Below are positions 10,924 through 19,725 of a DNA stretch of 64,000 nt, piece after piece (position 1 is the stretch's first letter; each line of letters starts with the position of its first letter). Position numbers and translations under genes: made by a program. Origin of the DNA: Haliea sp. (GTDB taxonomy: Bacteria > Pseudomonadota > Gammaproteobacteria > Pseudomonadales > Halieaceae); contig NZNC01000008.1 in the NCBI GenBank assembly GCA_002692965.1, positions 56,238 through 120,237 of the forward strand, in the 5' to 3' direction. The notes beneath the pieces are model-generated. The model did no database searches. It had not been told where the DNA came from and saw only the letters and a program-made list of their open reading frames with translations.

Positions 10924-11109
10924 AAGGACCTCCTGGAACAAGAAAAGCAACATCTTACCATCTCGTCAGCGCGGACGAGTTTTCGGCCATTTGGGTCTGC
11001 TTGCTTGGCAAGATGATCGTGGAAGGGTGGCAGGCCAATTGGCAGGGGGCTTTTCCTGGCGGAGCCAGATTGGCGCCACTACGGAAACCGGAATCTCTTG
11101 CCAGCTATT

Positions 11110-11128
11110 GCAAGTGAGAACTATTCGC
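11110..11128 (+). promoter_or_regulatory. Probable Fur box
   Basis: GCAAGTGAGAACTATTCGC matches 11 of 19 positions of the Fur consensus GATAATGATAATCATTATC. The wider context is TTGCAAGTGAGAACTATTCGCATT, split here as TTGCAAGTGAGA and ACTATTCGCATT. It lies 38 bp before the start of the small gene at 11167, where a promoter is expected. It predicts iron repression of that gene. Confidence 0.5.
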
Positions 11129-11166
11129 ATTAAATTGGGCTCTGCATCGATAACAGGAGGCCCATC

Positions 11167-11634
11167 ATGCGACTGCGTTTTCTCTGCCAACACCACCGCG
11201 CGCTGCTGGAACGCAGCGCCACCCGTGCTCTTGGCACCTGGATCATGAGTTATGACAAGGCCCTGGCTTTTTCCGCGGAGGACCGGCTGGAGCAGGCGAT
11301 CAATGCTGCCGGCAGCGCGCTGGAGGCGGCTGAAATACTGATTCGCGACCACGCCCAGCAGGGCGAGGTGGATCTTCGGCGCTTCACAGAGTCGGCGATT
11401 CTGTTGCGTGCGCTGCTGCTGGAGCTGGGGGATGCCGGCCTGGTCAGTGGCCTGGTGGGTGGCTGCATGGCGAGGCTGGACTGGGCCATGGCCAGTGGCG
11501 CGCCGCGTCCTGCCGTGCTGCAGTGCTGCCAGCGCTTGCTCGAGGCGGGCGCGCCATCGGTGCACTCGGAGCTGGCGCCGCGCGCCGCGGCGGTGGTGCC
11601 ACAGCGTTACTCCGGTTCCAGTGCGCTGCACTGA
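11167..11634 (+). CDS. Conserved-looking small protein of unknown function, likely iron-regulated
   Basis: A 155-aa soluble protein that I do not recognise. It has a perfect AGGAGG 6 bp before the ATG, so it is very likely translated. The sequence is helical, with a CQHH element at 7-10, a central Leu/Ala-rich stretch (SAILLRALLLELGDAGL) and a CC pair near 118-119. The Cys and His residues could bind metal, but no known motif is complete. The Fur box just upstream suggests expression under iron limitation. It stands alone, with the thioredoxin remnant convergent 69 bp downstream. Confidence 0.75.
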   Translation: MRLRFLCQHHRALLERSATRALGTWIMSYDKALAFSAEDRLEQAINAAGSALEAAEILIRDHAQQGEVDLRRFTESAILLRALLLELGDAGLVSGLVGGCMARLDWAMASGAPRPAVLQCCQRLLEAGAPSVHSELAPRAAAVVPQRYSGSSALH

Positions 11635-11703
11635 GGATCGGTTTGCCCCGTTGCCGCCAGGGGCGCCACTGCCCTGGCTGCCCGCGGAGCTGAAAAGTTC
11701 ACC

Positions 11704-12006
11704 TCAATCGGGCAGGTTGTGTTCCACCCAGGCGAGAAATTGCTGTCTGGGCAGGGCGCCGGCCTGTTGGCTGATGATTTTGCCGCGGTGAAAGATCGCA
11801 AGGGTCGGAATGCTGCGAATGGCGAATCGCGCAGCGGTCCGCTGGGCCTGTTCGGTATCCACCTTGACGAAGCGGGCCCGGGGTTCCACATGGGCCGCGG
11901 CTTCGGCAAAAACCGGCGCCATCATCCGGCAGGGGCCACACCATTCGGCATTCGGCGCTTTTGCGAAGCCCCCTGCATGGGCTATGCTGCTCAGACTAAT
12001 AAGCAT
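11704..12006 (-). pseudogene. trxC: Thioredoxin 2-like fragment lacking its N-terminus
   Basis: A 100-codon ORF from ATG 12006. Residues 22-100 are a good thioredoxin: active site WCGPC at 22-26, KVDTE, cis-Pro loop SIPTL and a C-terminal helix, with wording closest to TrxC (CRMMAPVF, RFAIRSIPTL). TrxC should carry a zinc domain plus the first beta-alpha-beta elements before WCGPC, including the core strand VDFWA. Here only 21 residues precede it, and they read AKAPNAE at the join. The divergent amidohydrolase gene starts 19 bp from the ORF start, so there is no room for a lost N-terminus. The longer frame to 12183 lies inside that gene. I read it as a 5'-deleted remnant. A functional short thioredoxin is less likely. 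Confidence 0.65.
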
Positions 12007-12025
12007 AAGTCTAGAGGGGCAGACA

Positions 12026-13756
12026 GTGTACGATCTGGTCATTCGCAACGGGCAAATAGTCGACGGTACGGGCCGCAAGGCATTTTCGGGCAGTATCGCG
12101 ATCCAGGACGGTGTGATCGCGGCAGTGGGAGACATCGAGGAGGGCGCAGATCGCGTCATTGATGCCGGGGGCTGCCTGGTCACGCCTGGCTGGGTCGATA
12201 CACACTCTCACATGGACGGCCAGGCGACCTGGGACCCCTACTGCAGTCCCGCCTCGGTCCATGGCATTACGACCCTGGTCATGGGCAACTGCGGTGTGGG
12301 TTTTGCTCCCTGCAAGCCCGATGCCGGCGAGCGTCAGCGCATGATCGAAGTCATGGAGGACGTGGAGGATATCCCGGGAGCAGCGCTTTCCGAGGGGATC
12401 GACTGGCAGTGGGAGAGTTTCCCCGAATACCTGGATTTCCTCGAGGGTATGCCGCGGGCCATCGATATTGGCGCCCAGGTACCCCACTGCGCCGTGCGGA
12501 CCTATGTGATGGGTGAACGCGGCGTCAACAACGAAGCTGCCAGCGAGGAGGACGTGGCGCGCATGGCGGCGATTGTGCGCGAAGGCCTGCAGGCGGGGGC
12601 CGTGGGCTTCACCACCTCGCGAACCCAGCTGCACATGACCCGCAACGGTGAGGTGATGCCGGGCACCTACGCGGATGCCAGTGAGTTACTGGGCATTGGT
12701 CGGGTGCTTGGTGAAACCGGCCGGGGCATTTACGGTCTGGTGTCCGACTTTGCCGACTGGCGCCAGGAAATGGACTGGATGAAGCAGTTGTCCATAGAAA
12801 ATCAGTGTCAGGTCAATTTCGTCTTGTTCTATCGTAGTGAAGCGGACTGGCCACGGGTGCTGCAGCAACTGCAGTACGTCAAGGATGCCCAAGCCGAGGG
12901 AGCGCGCCTGATTCCCCATGTCGGTGCCCGTCCGGTGAATATCCTGATGAGCTGGGAGGGTACTGTGAACCCCTTCATGTTCCACCAGTCATTTGCGCCC
13001 TTGGCAGAGCTGGACCCGGCCACTCGCCTGAGCAAGCTCAGGGACCCGGCAGTGCGCAGGGCGATCGTCGAGGAGGTGCCTCCGCATCTGGACCACGAGA
13101 TCATGGACCGGATCGCCAACGGTTTTGACAACCTGTATGTCCTGGGTGACCTGCCGGACTACGAGCCTGGCGAACAGGACAGCATCGCCCAGCGTGCGCG
13201 GCAGGCGGGGGTCAGTCCCGCAGAGTTCGCCTACGACGCCCTGTTGGAGAATGACGGCAAGCGCATGCTCTATTGCCCGCTGTTTGGCTACGATCGCCGC
13301 AATCTGGACCGCCAGATCGAGATGCTGACGGACGAATCTTCCGTGATCAGCCTGGCTGACACCGGTGCCCACTGCGGTGTGCTGTCGGACGCCAGCATTC
13401 CCACCTGGCTGCTCACTTACCTGGTACGGGACCGGCGGCGCGGGCCGCGCCTGGAACTGGAAACGGCCGTGCGCATGCATACACGGGATACCGCCCGCTG
13501 CATGGGTTTGAACGACCGCGGGACCCTGGAGCCCGGGATGAAAGCCGATATCAACGTGATTGACCTGGAGACGCTGGGAGTCGATTCACCGCAGGTTGTC
13601 TACGATCTGCCCGCGGGGGGCCGTCGGGTCTTTCAGGGGGCGACCGGGTATCGCTTCACACTGGTGTCCGGACAGGTGGTCATGGAAAACGGAGTGCCCA
13701 CCGGGGCGTTGCCCGGGCGGCTGGTGCGTGCCGGCGCCCAGGCGGGGCTTCACTGA
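12026..13756 (+). CDS. N-acyl-D-amino-acid deacylase-type amidohydrolase
   Basis: A 576-aa metal-dependent amidohydrolase of the D-aminoacylase group. The N-terminal beta-sandwich (YDLVIRNGQIVDGTG) is followed by the barrel entrance DTHSHMDGQATWDP, with the HSH metal ligands at about 63-65, then MGNCGVGFAPC. The C-terminal composite domain closes with GMKADINVIDLE. The family removes N-acyl groups from D-amino acids or related amides. Exact substrates differ widely, so this is a class call only. I chose GTG 12026 because the family begins at YDLVIRNG. An SD-like GAGGGG lies about 9 bp upstream. The upstream frame to 11810 covers the trxC remnant on the other strand and is spurious. The gene is cytoplasmic, with no signal peptide. 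Confidence 0.82.
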   Translation: MYDLVIRNGQIVDGTGRKAFSGSIAIQDGVIAAVGDIEEGADRVIDAGGCLVTPGWVDTHSHMDGQATWDPYCSPASVHGITTLVMGNCGVGFAPCKPDAGERQRMIEVMEDVEDIPGAALSEGIDWQWESFPEYLDFLEGMPRAIDIGAQVPHCAVRTYVMGERGVNNEAASEEDVARMAAIVREGLQAGAVGFTTSRTQLHMTRNGEVMPGTYADASELLGIGRVLGETGRGIYGLVSDFADWRQEMDWMKQLSIENQCQVNFVLFYRSEADWPRVLQQLQYVKDAQAEGARLIPHVGARPVNILMSWEGTVNPFMFHQSFAPLAELDPATRLSKLRDPAVRRAIVEEVPPHLDHEIMDRIANGFDNLYVLGDLPDYEPGEQDSIAQRARQAGVSPAEFAYDALLENDGKRMLYCPLFGYDRRNLDRQIEMLTDESSVISLADTGAHCGVLSDASIPTWLLTYLVRDRRRGPRLELETAVRMHTRDTARCMGLNDRGTLEPGMKADINVIDLETLGVDSPQVVYDLPAGGRRVFQGATGYRFTLVSGQVVMENGVPTGALPGRLVRAGAQAGLH

Positions 13757-13765
13757 GAGAATAAC

Positions 13766-14665
13766 TCAGGTCGCGGGCCCTGCTCTCGCCTCCTCCAGGA
13801 AACCGCAGAGTTGCTCGGCGCCGTCGAGAATCCGTGTCGAATGGCGTTGCAGCAGGCTGGGGGGAATGAAGTAGAGCTGCTGATTCTGCACCGCGCGCAG
13901 GCTCGGGAACCGGCGCCAGTCATCCACCCACTCCGGGTGTTCTTCGCCCATGCCGCTGGCGACGATGACATCGGGGTCTCGCAGCAGAATGCTTTCAAGA
14001 CTGATCTTGGGCACCAGGGCGATGGCATCTGTAAAACTGTTACGCCCCCCGCAGAGGCGAATGACGTCGGAGATCAGATGTTCGCCGTTCAAGGTCAGGA
14101 TGGGCGAATTCCAGATCTGGTAAAAGACTGTGACCGGCGGCCTGTGACTGTAGGTGTTGCGCAATGTCGCCAGGCGCCTGTCGAAGGCATTCGCCGCGGC
14201 ATGTCCGGCCTCGGCGGTGCCGGCCAGCGTGGCAAATGCGCGCAGACTGCCGGCGATCTGGTCCAGCTCGCGGACCTCGCTCACATAGACTGTGACACCG
14301 AGGGCCCGCAGTCCGGCGATGACCTCGCTGCCGTTGCCGCTTTCCCAGGCCAGTACCAGGTCCGGCCTGGCGGCCATCAGGCTCTCGCGATTGATGCGGT
14401 CATAGCCGCCAATCTGTGGAATGGCTTTTGCTGCCTCGGGGTAATCGCTGGATGCGACGGTGCCGACGATTTTTTCTCCGGCGCCAGCGGCGAACAGGGT
14501 TTCCGTAATGTGGGGCGCCAGGCTGACGATGCGCTGTGCGGGTGCCTCCAGGACCACCTCGTGGCCGGTGACATCGACCAGGCGGATTTCACCGGCAGCC
14601 GCTGTAGCCAGCAGGTAGAGCAGGGCGCAGGCCCAGTTGCCCAAGCTGCGAGTCAGGTGCTTCAT
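13766..14665 (-). CDS. btuF: Periplasmic cobalamin-binding protein
   Basis: A 299-aa solute-binding protein with signal peptide 1-24 (ends TAAA). The mature protein begins IRLVDVTGHEVVLEAPAQRIVSL, split here as IRLVDVTGHEVV and LEAPAQRIVSL. This and SLAPHITETLFAAGAGEKIV are typical of BtuF (class III ABC binding proteins). It would deliver corrinoids to BtuCD, whose genes are not in the window. It is the last gene of the -strand cobalamin operon. The ATG at 14665 overlaps the stop of the upstream decarboxylase gene as ATGA. The longer frame to 14848 runs inside that gene and is rejected. A general siderophore-binding role is possible by fold, but the operon argues for corrinoid. Confidence 0.88.
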   Translation of the reverse strand: MKHLTRSLGNWACALLYLLATAAAGEIRLVDVTGHEVVLEAPAQRIVSLAPHITETLFAAGAGEKIVGTVASSDYPEAAKAIPQIGGYDRINRESLMAARPDLVLAWESGNGSEVIAGLRALGVTVYVSEVRELDQIAGSLRAFATLAGTAEAGHAAANAFDRRLATLRNTYSHRPPVTVFYQIWNSPILTLNGEHLISDVIRLCGGRNSFTDAIALVPKISLESILLRDPDVIVASGMGEEHPEWVDDWRRFPSLRAVQNQQLYFIPPSLLQRHSTRILDGAEQLCGFLEEARAGPAT

Positions 14666-15696
14666 GTGTGCTCCGGAGTGAGGTCGCCGAGTGCCAGGTA
14701 GAGTCTGGCCAGGGCAGTGTCGTAATGCTCGGGCAGTGGATGCCCGAAGCGCAGCTGCGCCGAGCCGGAATGGGGACCGATCAATCGCAACAGCAGGCCG
14801 TGTCGACCCGCGGAGGCGTAGAGCGCGCGGCCACGGTGCCAGTCGCATTGCAGGCTGGTAAACAGGCTGCTGCCTGTCAGGCTATCCCCGGGGAATACGG
14901 CGGCGAGTATCTCGCTCCAGCGGTGCGCATTTACCGCCAGCCGCCGCCGCTGCTGCCGCTGCCAGGTTCGGTCGGCGAGGGCGCGGGTGCCAATCCAGCG
15001 GGCGGGGTGATTAACGGCCCAGGGGTCCATGGTCACGCCGAGCTCCGCCAGCAGGGGCCGCTCCGCCACGACAAAACCCAGCCTGAGCCCCGCCAGACCG
15101 AAAAACTTGCCGACTGAGCGCAGCACCACGGTGTTGGGTGGACGCCGGGATAGCAGGCTGTTCTCCGGTGTGGTGTCCATGAAGGCCTCGTCGACAACCA
15201 GCATGCCGTCCACCGCCTGCAGTCCGCTCGCGATATCGGTCAGCCGGTCCAGGCCTGCCGTTTCGGCGGTGGGATTGCAGGGGTTGATGACCACGGCATG
15301 GCGAACCGCACCGGATCTGACGAGCTGCGCCAGTTGTTCGGCATCCCGGTAATGCAAAATCCGGTGACCGGCCCGCTGCCAGGCCGCCTCATGTTCGCGG
15401 TATCCCCACAGGGGCAGAGCGGCGGTCGCCGTGGTGAGCGTGCCGGGAATGCGCGCGATGGCATATTGGGAGCCCGGTACCGCCAGCAGCTCCCGGCTCC
15501 CTGTGCCGTAGTAGGCCGCGGCGGCGGCCTCCAGCTCACCGTCCAGTTCCGGCAGCCGGTTCCACACGGTCTCCGGCAGTGGGGGTACCGGCCAGCTCCA
15601 GGGGCTGATGCCGGTGGAGAGATCCAGCCATTGCTCCCTGGGTATACCGAATCGCGCCGCCGCTGCCGCGAGATTGCCGCCGTGCACCAGGGTCAT
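14662..15696 (-). CDS. cobD: L-threonine-O-3-phosphate decarboxylase (CobD/CobC type)
   Basis: A 344-aa PLP enzyme of aminotransferase fold class I. It supplies (R)-1-amino-2-propanol phosphate, the linker of the cobalamin nucleotide loop. Visible features are an N-terminal HGGNLAAAAARFG typical of cobalamin-pathway decarboxylases, NPCNPT, VVDEAFMD and the PLP lysine in SVGKFFGLAG (Lys197). It acts with CbiB, encoded immediately upstream. The ATG at 15696 overlaps the cbiB stop by ATGA. The naming conflicts between nomenclatures (CobC in Pseudomonas denitrificans). Confidence 0.9.
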   Translation of the reverse strand: MTLVHGGNLAAAAARFGIPREQWLDLSTGISPWSWPVPPLPETVWNRLPELDGELEAAAAAYYGTGSRELLAVPGSQYAIARIPGTLTTATAALPLWGYREHEAAWQRAGHRILHYRDAEQLAQLVRSGAVRHAVVINPCNPTAETAGLDRLTDIASGLQAVDGMLVVDEAFMDTTPENSLLSRRPPNTVVLRSVGKFFGLAGLRLGFVVAERPLLAELGVTMDPWAVNHPARWIGTRALADRTWQRQQRRRLAVNAHRWSEILAAVFPGDSLTGSSLFTSLQCDWHRGRALYASAGRHGLLLRLIGPHSGSAQLRFGHPLPEHYDTALARLYLALGDLTPEHT

Positions 15697-16619
15697 GCCG
15701 ATACCCCCTGCAGCAATGTCGCGAGGGCAATCACCAGCAACCAGAGCAGAATGCCGCGACGGAGCAATGCCAGGGCCCGGGGGATATCCGCCGGGCGCGC
15801 TTCCCGGCCGCAACCGAGGATGGGTCGGTTTTCCTGCAGGCCGGCATATATGGCCGGCCCCCCGAGTCGGATTTCCAGTGCGCCGGCCCCGGCCGCCATC
15901 ACAGGGCCGCCATTGGGGCTGGCGGCATGGCTGGCCTGTGTTCTCCAGCAACGGACCGCGGCAAGCCAGTGACCGGCCAGGGCATAGGCCAGGGCGCAGA
16001 GCCGGGCCGGTACCCAGTTGAGCAGGTCATCGAGCAGGGCCGCCGCGCGGCCGAAGTTCTCATAGCGGGCACTGCGGTAGCCCCAGCGGGCATCCAGGGT
16101 ATTTGCCAGCCGGTGCAGCAGGGCGGCGGGTGCGCCTCCGAGGGCAAACCAGAAAAGCGAGGCGAAGATGGCGTCGTTGCCGTTTTCCAGGACGGATTCA
16201 ATAGTGGCGCGACTGATACCTCCTTCATCCAGCGCCCGGGTGTCGCGGCTGACCAGCATCGCAACCTGCTGGCGCGCAGCGCCGAGGTCGCCGCGCGCCA
16301 GCGGTCCGGCCACCGCCCGGGCGTGCTCGCTTAGACTGCGCCCGCCCAGGCAGAAGGCCAGGGTCAGCACGGCGATAATGCCCTGCCACAGGCTGGACAG
16401 GGTGGAGAGCAAGGTCCAGAGCAGCGCGACCGGGGGCAATACCAGCAGAGCCCAGCCCAACAGGCCGGCAAGCTGTTGCCGGCGCGCAGACTGGTCGGCG
16501 CGGTAGAAACGCGTTTCCACGGCACTCACGCAGTGGCCAAAAGCCACCAGAGGGTGGTGGCGAGGTTCGCCGAACAGCCGGTCGATAGCCAGCGCGGCGA
16601 CGAGCTCGAGCACCATCAT
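15693..16619 (-). CDS. cbiB: Adenosylcobinamide-phosphate synthase
   Basis: A 308-aa inner-membrane protein that attaches aminopropanol phosphate to adenosylcobyric acid. Family signatures are the N-terminal AIDRLFGEPRHHPLVAFG, ENGNDAIFASLFW and NGGPVMAAGAGAL, with several hydrophobic segments (about 45-70, 75-95, 285-305). The ATG at 16619 overlaps the cobS stop as ATGA. It is also called CobD in some nomenclatures. Its substrate comes from CobQ and the neighbouring decarboxylase. Confidence 0.93.
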   Translation of the reverse strand: MMVLELVAALAIDRLFGEPRHHPLVAFGHCVSAVETRFYRADQSARRQQLAGLLGWALLVLPPVALLWTLLSTLSSLWQGIIAVLTLAFCLGGRSLSEHARAVAGPLARGDLGAARQQVAMLVSRDTRALDEGGISRATIESVLENGNDAIFASLFWFALGGAPAALLHRLANTLDARWGYRSARYENFGRAAALLDDLLNWVPARLCALAYALAGHWLAAVRCWRTQASHAASPNGGPVMAAGAGALEIRLGGPAIYAGLQENRPILGCGREARPADIPRALALLRRGILLWLLVIALATLLQGVSA

Positions 16620-17389
16620 GAAGCGACGCCTCCGGCGGCCAGGGCGGTGACGACCAGGAGTGCCGCCTCCAGCAATTCCACCAGGGCACCGGCGCCGTCG
16701 CCGGTAAAGCCGCCCAGGCGGCGGCGCATTGCCCTGCGCCAGCACAAAAACAGCAGGCTCGCTGCGACCAGCCACAGCCCCCCGATCCGTGCCGGTGTCA
16801 GCAGCAGGGCCGCGACGGCACTGGCGGCCACGACGACAGCGATGGCGCAAGGCGAGCGCTGCTCGCCGAGCCCGTCGCCCATGCCGCCGGGGCGCACGTA
16901 GGGGGTGCTGATAAAGGCCAGAACCACGGCCAGCCGGGCGAGCACGGGTATCAACCACCAGCCGCTATCCAGGGCCGTGGCAATGATAACGGTCAGCGCG
17001 GTCCACTTGAGCAGCAAGAGCAGCACCAGCGCGGTTACCGCGACGGGGCCGCTGGCGGGGTCCCGCATGATCGCCAGGGTGCGCTCCCGGTCGCCCATGC
17101 CGCCGACCCAGGCATCCGCGCAGTCTGCCAGGCCGTCCAGGTGGAGGGCGCCGGTGAGCGTCACCCAGGCGCACAGGACCAGGGCGGCGGCCAGTGGCGG
17201 GGAGCTCTGCGTAAGCGCGGCCACCGCAACGAGGGGCAGGGCGATGAGCAGCCCCGCGACCGGATACCAGTGCAGGGAAAGCCCGACGGTTCGGCTGTCA
17301 CAGCTGCCGATGGCGGGGATCGGAATACGCGTGAGCAGGCCGGTGGCCAACAGCAGCGCTCGCCACTCCTGTCGCAACCGCCCCCTCAT
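16616..17389 (-). CDS. cobS: Adenosylcobinamide-GDP ribazoletransferase (cobalamin synthase)
   Basis: A 257-aa polytopic membrane enzyme that joins AdoCbi-GDP to alpha-ribazole (phosphate) in the last assembly steps. The hallmark acidic motif DGLADCADAW is at 85-94, followed by GDRERTLAIMRD and a final GGFTGDGAGAL, all typical of CobS/CobV. The ATG at 17389 overlaps the cobC stop as ATGA. This is not the AAA+ chelatase subunit that shares the name CobS. Confidence 0.94.
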   Translation of the reverse strand: MRGRLRQEWRALLLATGLLTRIPIPAIGSCDSRTVGLSLHWYPVAGLLIALPLVAVAALTQSSPPLAAALVLCAWVTLTGALHLDGLADCADAWVGGMGDRERTLAIMRDPASGPVAVTALVLLLLLKWTALTVIIATALDSGWWLIPVLARLAVVLAFISTPYVRPGGMGDGLGEQRSPCAIAVVVAASAVAALLLTPARIGGLWLVAASLLFLCWRRAMRRRLGGFTGDGAGALVELLEAALLVVTALAAGGVAS

Positions 17390-18006
17390 GCCCGTGGCTC
17401 CGGCTGGTGGAACAGCAGCTGTGGGTAAAGTCCCTCGGGTGTGTGATACAGGCACAGCCGGGTCAGGCAGGCCATCGGTATGGCCATATACCGAGCGAGG
17501 TGCGGAGACTGCAGCAGGTGCTCCAGCAGCAGACGGATGGTCCCGCCGTGCACGACCAGCAGCAGGTGGCCTCCAGCATGGGCTTCGATCAGTGGCTCCC
17601 AGGCCGCCACGATGCGCTGGCGCGCGGTGTCCAGCGACTCGCCGCCGGGCGGACAAAATGCTTCAGGTTCCCGGTAGACGTTTTCCGCGAGCAGCGGGTC
17701 GCGCGCCGCGATTTGCGAGGGGGTCAGCCCGTCCCAGTCGCCGAAGTCCAGTTCCCGGAAATCGTCCCTCTTTTCCAGGGGAATGTCCTGTTCCCGGGCA
17801 AAGCGGGTTGCAAAGTCGAAGCAGCGCTGCAAGGGGGAGGCAACCACGCGGGTCCAGCCCGCGTGGGGCTGCAGTGCCCTGCGCATCTGCTGCCAGCCTT
17901 CTCCGCTCAGGGGGCTGTCGGTGCGACCGCGCAGGATGGCGCCACCCAGGCAGTCGCCGTGGCGCAAAAGGTCCACGGTGGTCACCGGGTAGCGCGCCTC
18001 AGTCAT
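17386..18006 (-). CDS. cobC: Alpha-ribazole phosphatase-like histidine phosphatase
   Basis: A 206-aa phosphoglycerate-mutase-fold phosphatase. The catalytic motif LLRHG is at 13-17, with Arg in RGRTDSPLSG, a second Arg in SPLQRCFDF, acid Glu in FRELDFGDWDG and a VVHGGTIR motif with the second His. Location between cobT and cobS supports removal of phosphate from alpha-ribazole phosphate or cobalamin 5'-phosphate. The ATG at 18006 overlaps the cobT stop by 8 bp. Alone, the domain could be any small-molecule phosphatase. Confidence 0.88.
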   Translation of the reverse strand: MTEARYPVTTVDLLRHGDCLGGAILRGRTDSPLSGEGWQQMRRALQPHAGWTRVVASPLQRCFDFATRFAREQDIPLEKRDDFRELDFGDWDGLTPSQIAARDPLLAENVYREPEAFCPPGGESLDTARQRIVAAWEPLIEAHAGGHLLLVVHGGTIRLLLEHLLQSPHLARYMAIPMACLTRLCLYHTPEGLYPQLLFHQPEPRA

Positions 18007-19153
18007 GGGTGGGGGAGCCGGCACAGATGGCGGCCTCGCCAAAGGTGGCCATACCCGCATGCACCGTCAGCGCGGATTGCAACAGGGGAAGCGCGGCAGC
18101 CGCGCCGCTGCCCTCGCCAAGTCGCATCTGCAGATCCAGCAGCGGCTCGGCTCCGAGCGCTTCCAGCAGGTGACGGTGACCCGGTTCCGCGGAGCGGTGA
18201 GCGAACAGCAGCCAGTCCCTGACAGGGGGGTTGATGCGGCAGGCCAGCAGCGCTGCCGTGGTGGCGATGAAGCCGTCCACCAGGCTCGGCACGCCGCGCT
18301 GGGCGGCGCGCAGATAGGCGCCGGTGAGGGCCGCGATTTCCAGGCCGCCAAGCCTGCGCAGCGCTTCCAGGGGGGAGTCGCAAGCAGCCCGGTGCCGGTC
18401 CAGGGCACGACGCACAGCAATCCGCTTGCGCGAGAGGCCATCGTCATCCACACCGGTGCCGCGGCCCACGGTTTCTTCGGGGGACAGATCCAGGAGCAGG
18501 CTGGCCAGTGCGGCGCTGACAGCGGTATTGCCGATACCCATTTCGCCGCCGATGAACAGCTGAAGTGTGTCCGCACTGTCGATTTCATCGGCACCCGCCC
18601 GGAGTGCGCGGGCGAGCGTCAATGCATCCATGGCCTCGGTGTCACAGATGTTGCCGGTGCCCGCCGCAAGGTGCAGTTGACGCAGCCTCGGGTGCCCGGC
18701 CAGTTCTGCCGGGACTGGCACAACCGTGCCCAGACTGACGACGGCAAAGTCGGCCTGCCATTGCTGTGCCAATACCGAGATCGCCGCGCCACCGTGAATG
18801 AAGTTGGTGATCATCTGCGCCGTGACGTCTTGTGGAAAGCGCGACACCCCCTCGGCGACGATGCCGTGATCCCCGGCAAACACGCGGATCATGCAGTGCT
18901 CCAGTGAGGGCAAGCTGCGGCCCTGCCAGCCGGCGAAATCCACCGCCAGGGTTTCCAGCCTGCCGAGGGATCCGGCGGGCTTGGTCAGTTCCCCCTGGCG
19001 CAGCAGGGCGCTTTGTCGTGCCGTGCCATCGGGCGGCGTGACTGGCGCTTTAAGCCAGGCAAAAGCTTCCGCTAACAGACCTGGCGCATGCTCGTAGGGA
19101 CGGTTGTTGTCAGCGTCTCCGTGGGCGGGGTTTCGCAGTTCGGTGTGGCTCAC
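17999..19153 (-). CDS. cobT: Nicotinate-nucleotide-dimethylbenzimidazole phosphoribosyltransferase
   Basis: A 384-aa protein, slightly longer than the usual ~350 because of an N-terminal extension of about 30 residues. It activates the lower ligand by transferring phosphoribose from NaMN. Signatures are KPAGSLGRLE at 58-67, FAGDHGIVAEGVSRFPQ, GEMGIGNTAVSAAL and a C-terminal GEGSGAAAALPLL carrying the catalytic Glu. The GTG start overlaps the cobU stop as GTGA. BluB, encoded at 31177, would supply dimethylbenzimidazole. This is not the cobaltochelatase CobT. Confidence 0.95.
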   Translation of the reverse strand: MSHTELRNPAHGDADNNRPYEHAPGLLAEAFAWLKAPVTPPDGTARQSALLRQGELTKPAGSLGRLETLAVDFAGWQGRSLPSLEHCMIRVFAGDHGIVAEGVSRFPQDVTAQMITNFIHGGAAISVLAQQWQADFAVVSLGTVVPVPAELAGHPRLRQLHLAAGTGNICDTEAMDALTLARALRAGADEIDSADTLQLFIGGEMGIGNTAVSAALASLLLDLSPEETVGRGTGVDDDGLSRKRIAVRRALDRHRAACDSPLEALRRLGGLEIAALTGAYLRAAQRGVPSLVDGFIATTAALLACRINPPVRDWLLFAHRSAEPGHRHLLEALGAEPLLDLQMRLGEGSGAAAALPLLQSALTVHAGMATFGEAAICAGSPTHD

Positions 19154-19725
19154 GGTGGGTAATCCTTTTGTTGGGCAGCGTGGGGGCAGGGGGCTTGCCG
19201 GTCTTTCAGTTCCAGCGGCAGCCCCGCCACCACCAGCGATACCCGTGAGCAGAGCTGGGCGATCTGTTGGTGAAGAAAGCCGCTCTCATCGGCAAAGCGG
19301 CGGCTGAGTTGACCGAGGGGCACAATGCCGGAGCCAACCTCGTTGGAGACCAGGATGATCCGGCCCTGAAGTGTCGGCAGGGTTGCCAGCAGAGCCTCCC
19401 GCTCCGCGTCCCAGCACTCCCGGTGCAGGCAATTGCTCAGCCACAGCGTCAGGCAGTCCACCAGCAGGCAGTGATCGTCGCCCTGGTGCGCCCGCAGGGC
19501 ATCGGCCAGGTGCAGGGGGGCTTCCACCAGCTGCCATTCCGCGCCGCGCCGGGCCTGGTGGTGGCGAATACGGGCGGCCATTTCCGCGTCACCCGCGGTC
19601 CCGGTGGCCAGGTATAAAAGCTTTTTGCTGCTTTCCCGCGCCCGTTGCTCAGCCAGTCGACTTTTTCCCGAGCGCGCGCCGCCCAGAATCAGCTCCAGCT
19701 CATGGTGAGGTGCTTGCGAGCTCAT
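19150..19725 (-). CDS. cobU: Adenosylcobinamide kinase / guanylyltransferase
   Basis: A 191-aa bifunctional enzyme that phosphorylates adenosylcobinamide and then forms AdoCbi-GDP. P-loop GGARSGKS at 15-22, then LATGTAGDAEMAARI with RIRHHQARR (the CobU guanylylation His region), DCLTLWLSN and SNEVGSGIVP. Full family length. The ATG at 19725 overlaps the cobB stop as ATGA. The upstream frame to 20061 is inside cobB and is rejected. Needed for cobinamide salvage as well as de novo synthesis. Confidence 0.95.
   Translation of the reverse strand: MSSQAPHHELELILGGARSGKSRLAEQRARESSKKLLYLATGTAGDAEMAARIRHHQARRGAEWQLVEAPLHLADALRAHQGDDHCLLVDCLTLWLSNCLHRECWDAEREALLATLPTLQGRIILVSNEVGSGIVPLGQLSRRFADESGFLHQQIAQLCSRVSLVVAGLPLELKDRQAPCPHAAQQKDYPP

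Noticed and set aside
11810..12025. Longer N-terminus for the D-aminoacylase-type gene
   Set aside because: The extra 72 residues lie opposite the trxC remnant and have no similarity to the family. The family begins at YDLVIRNG.
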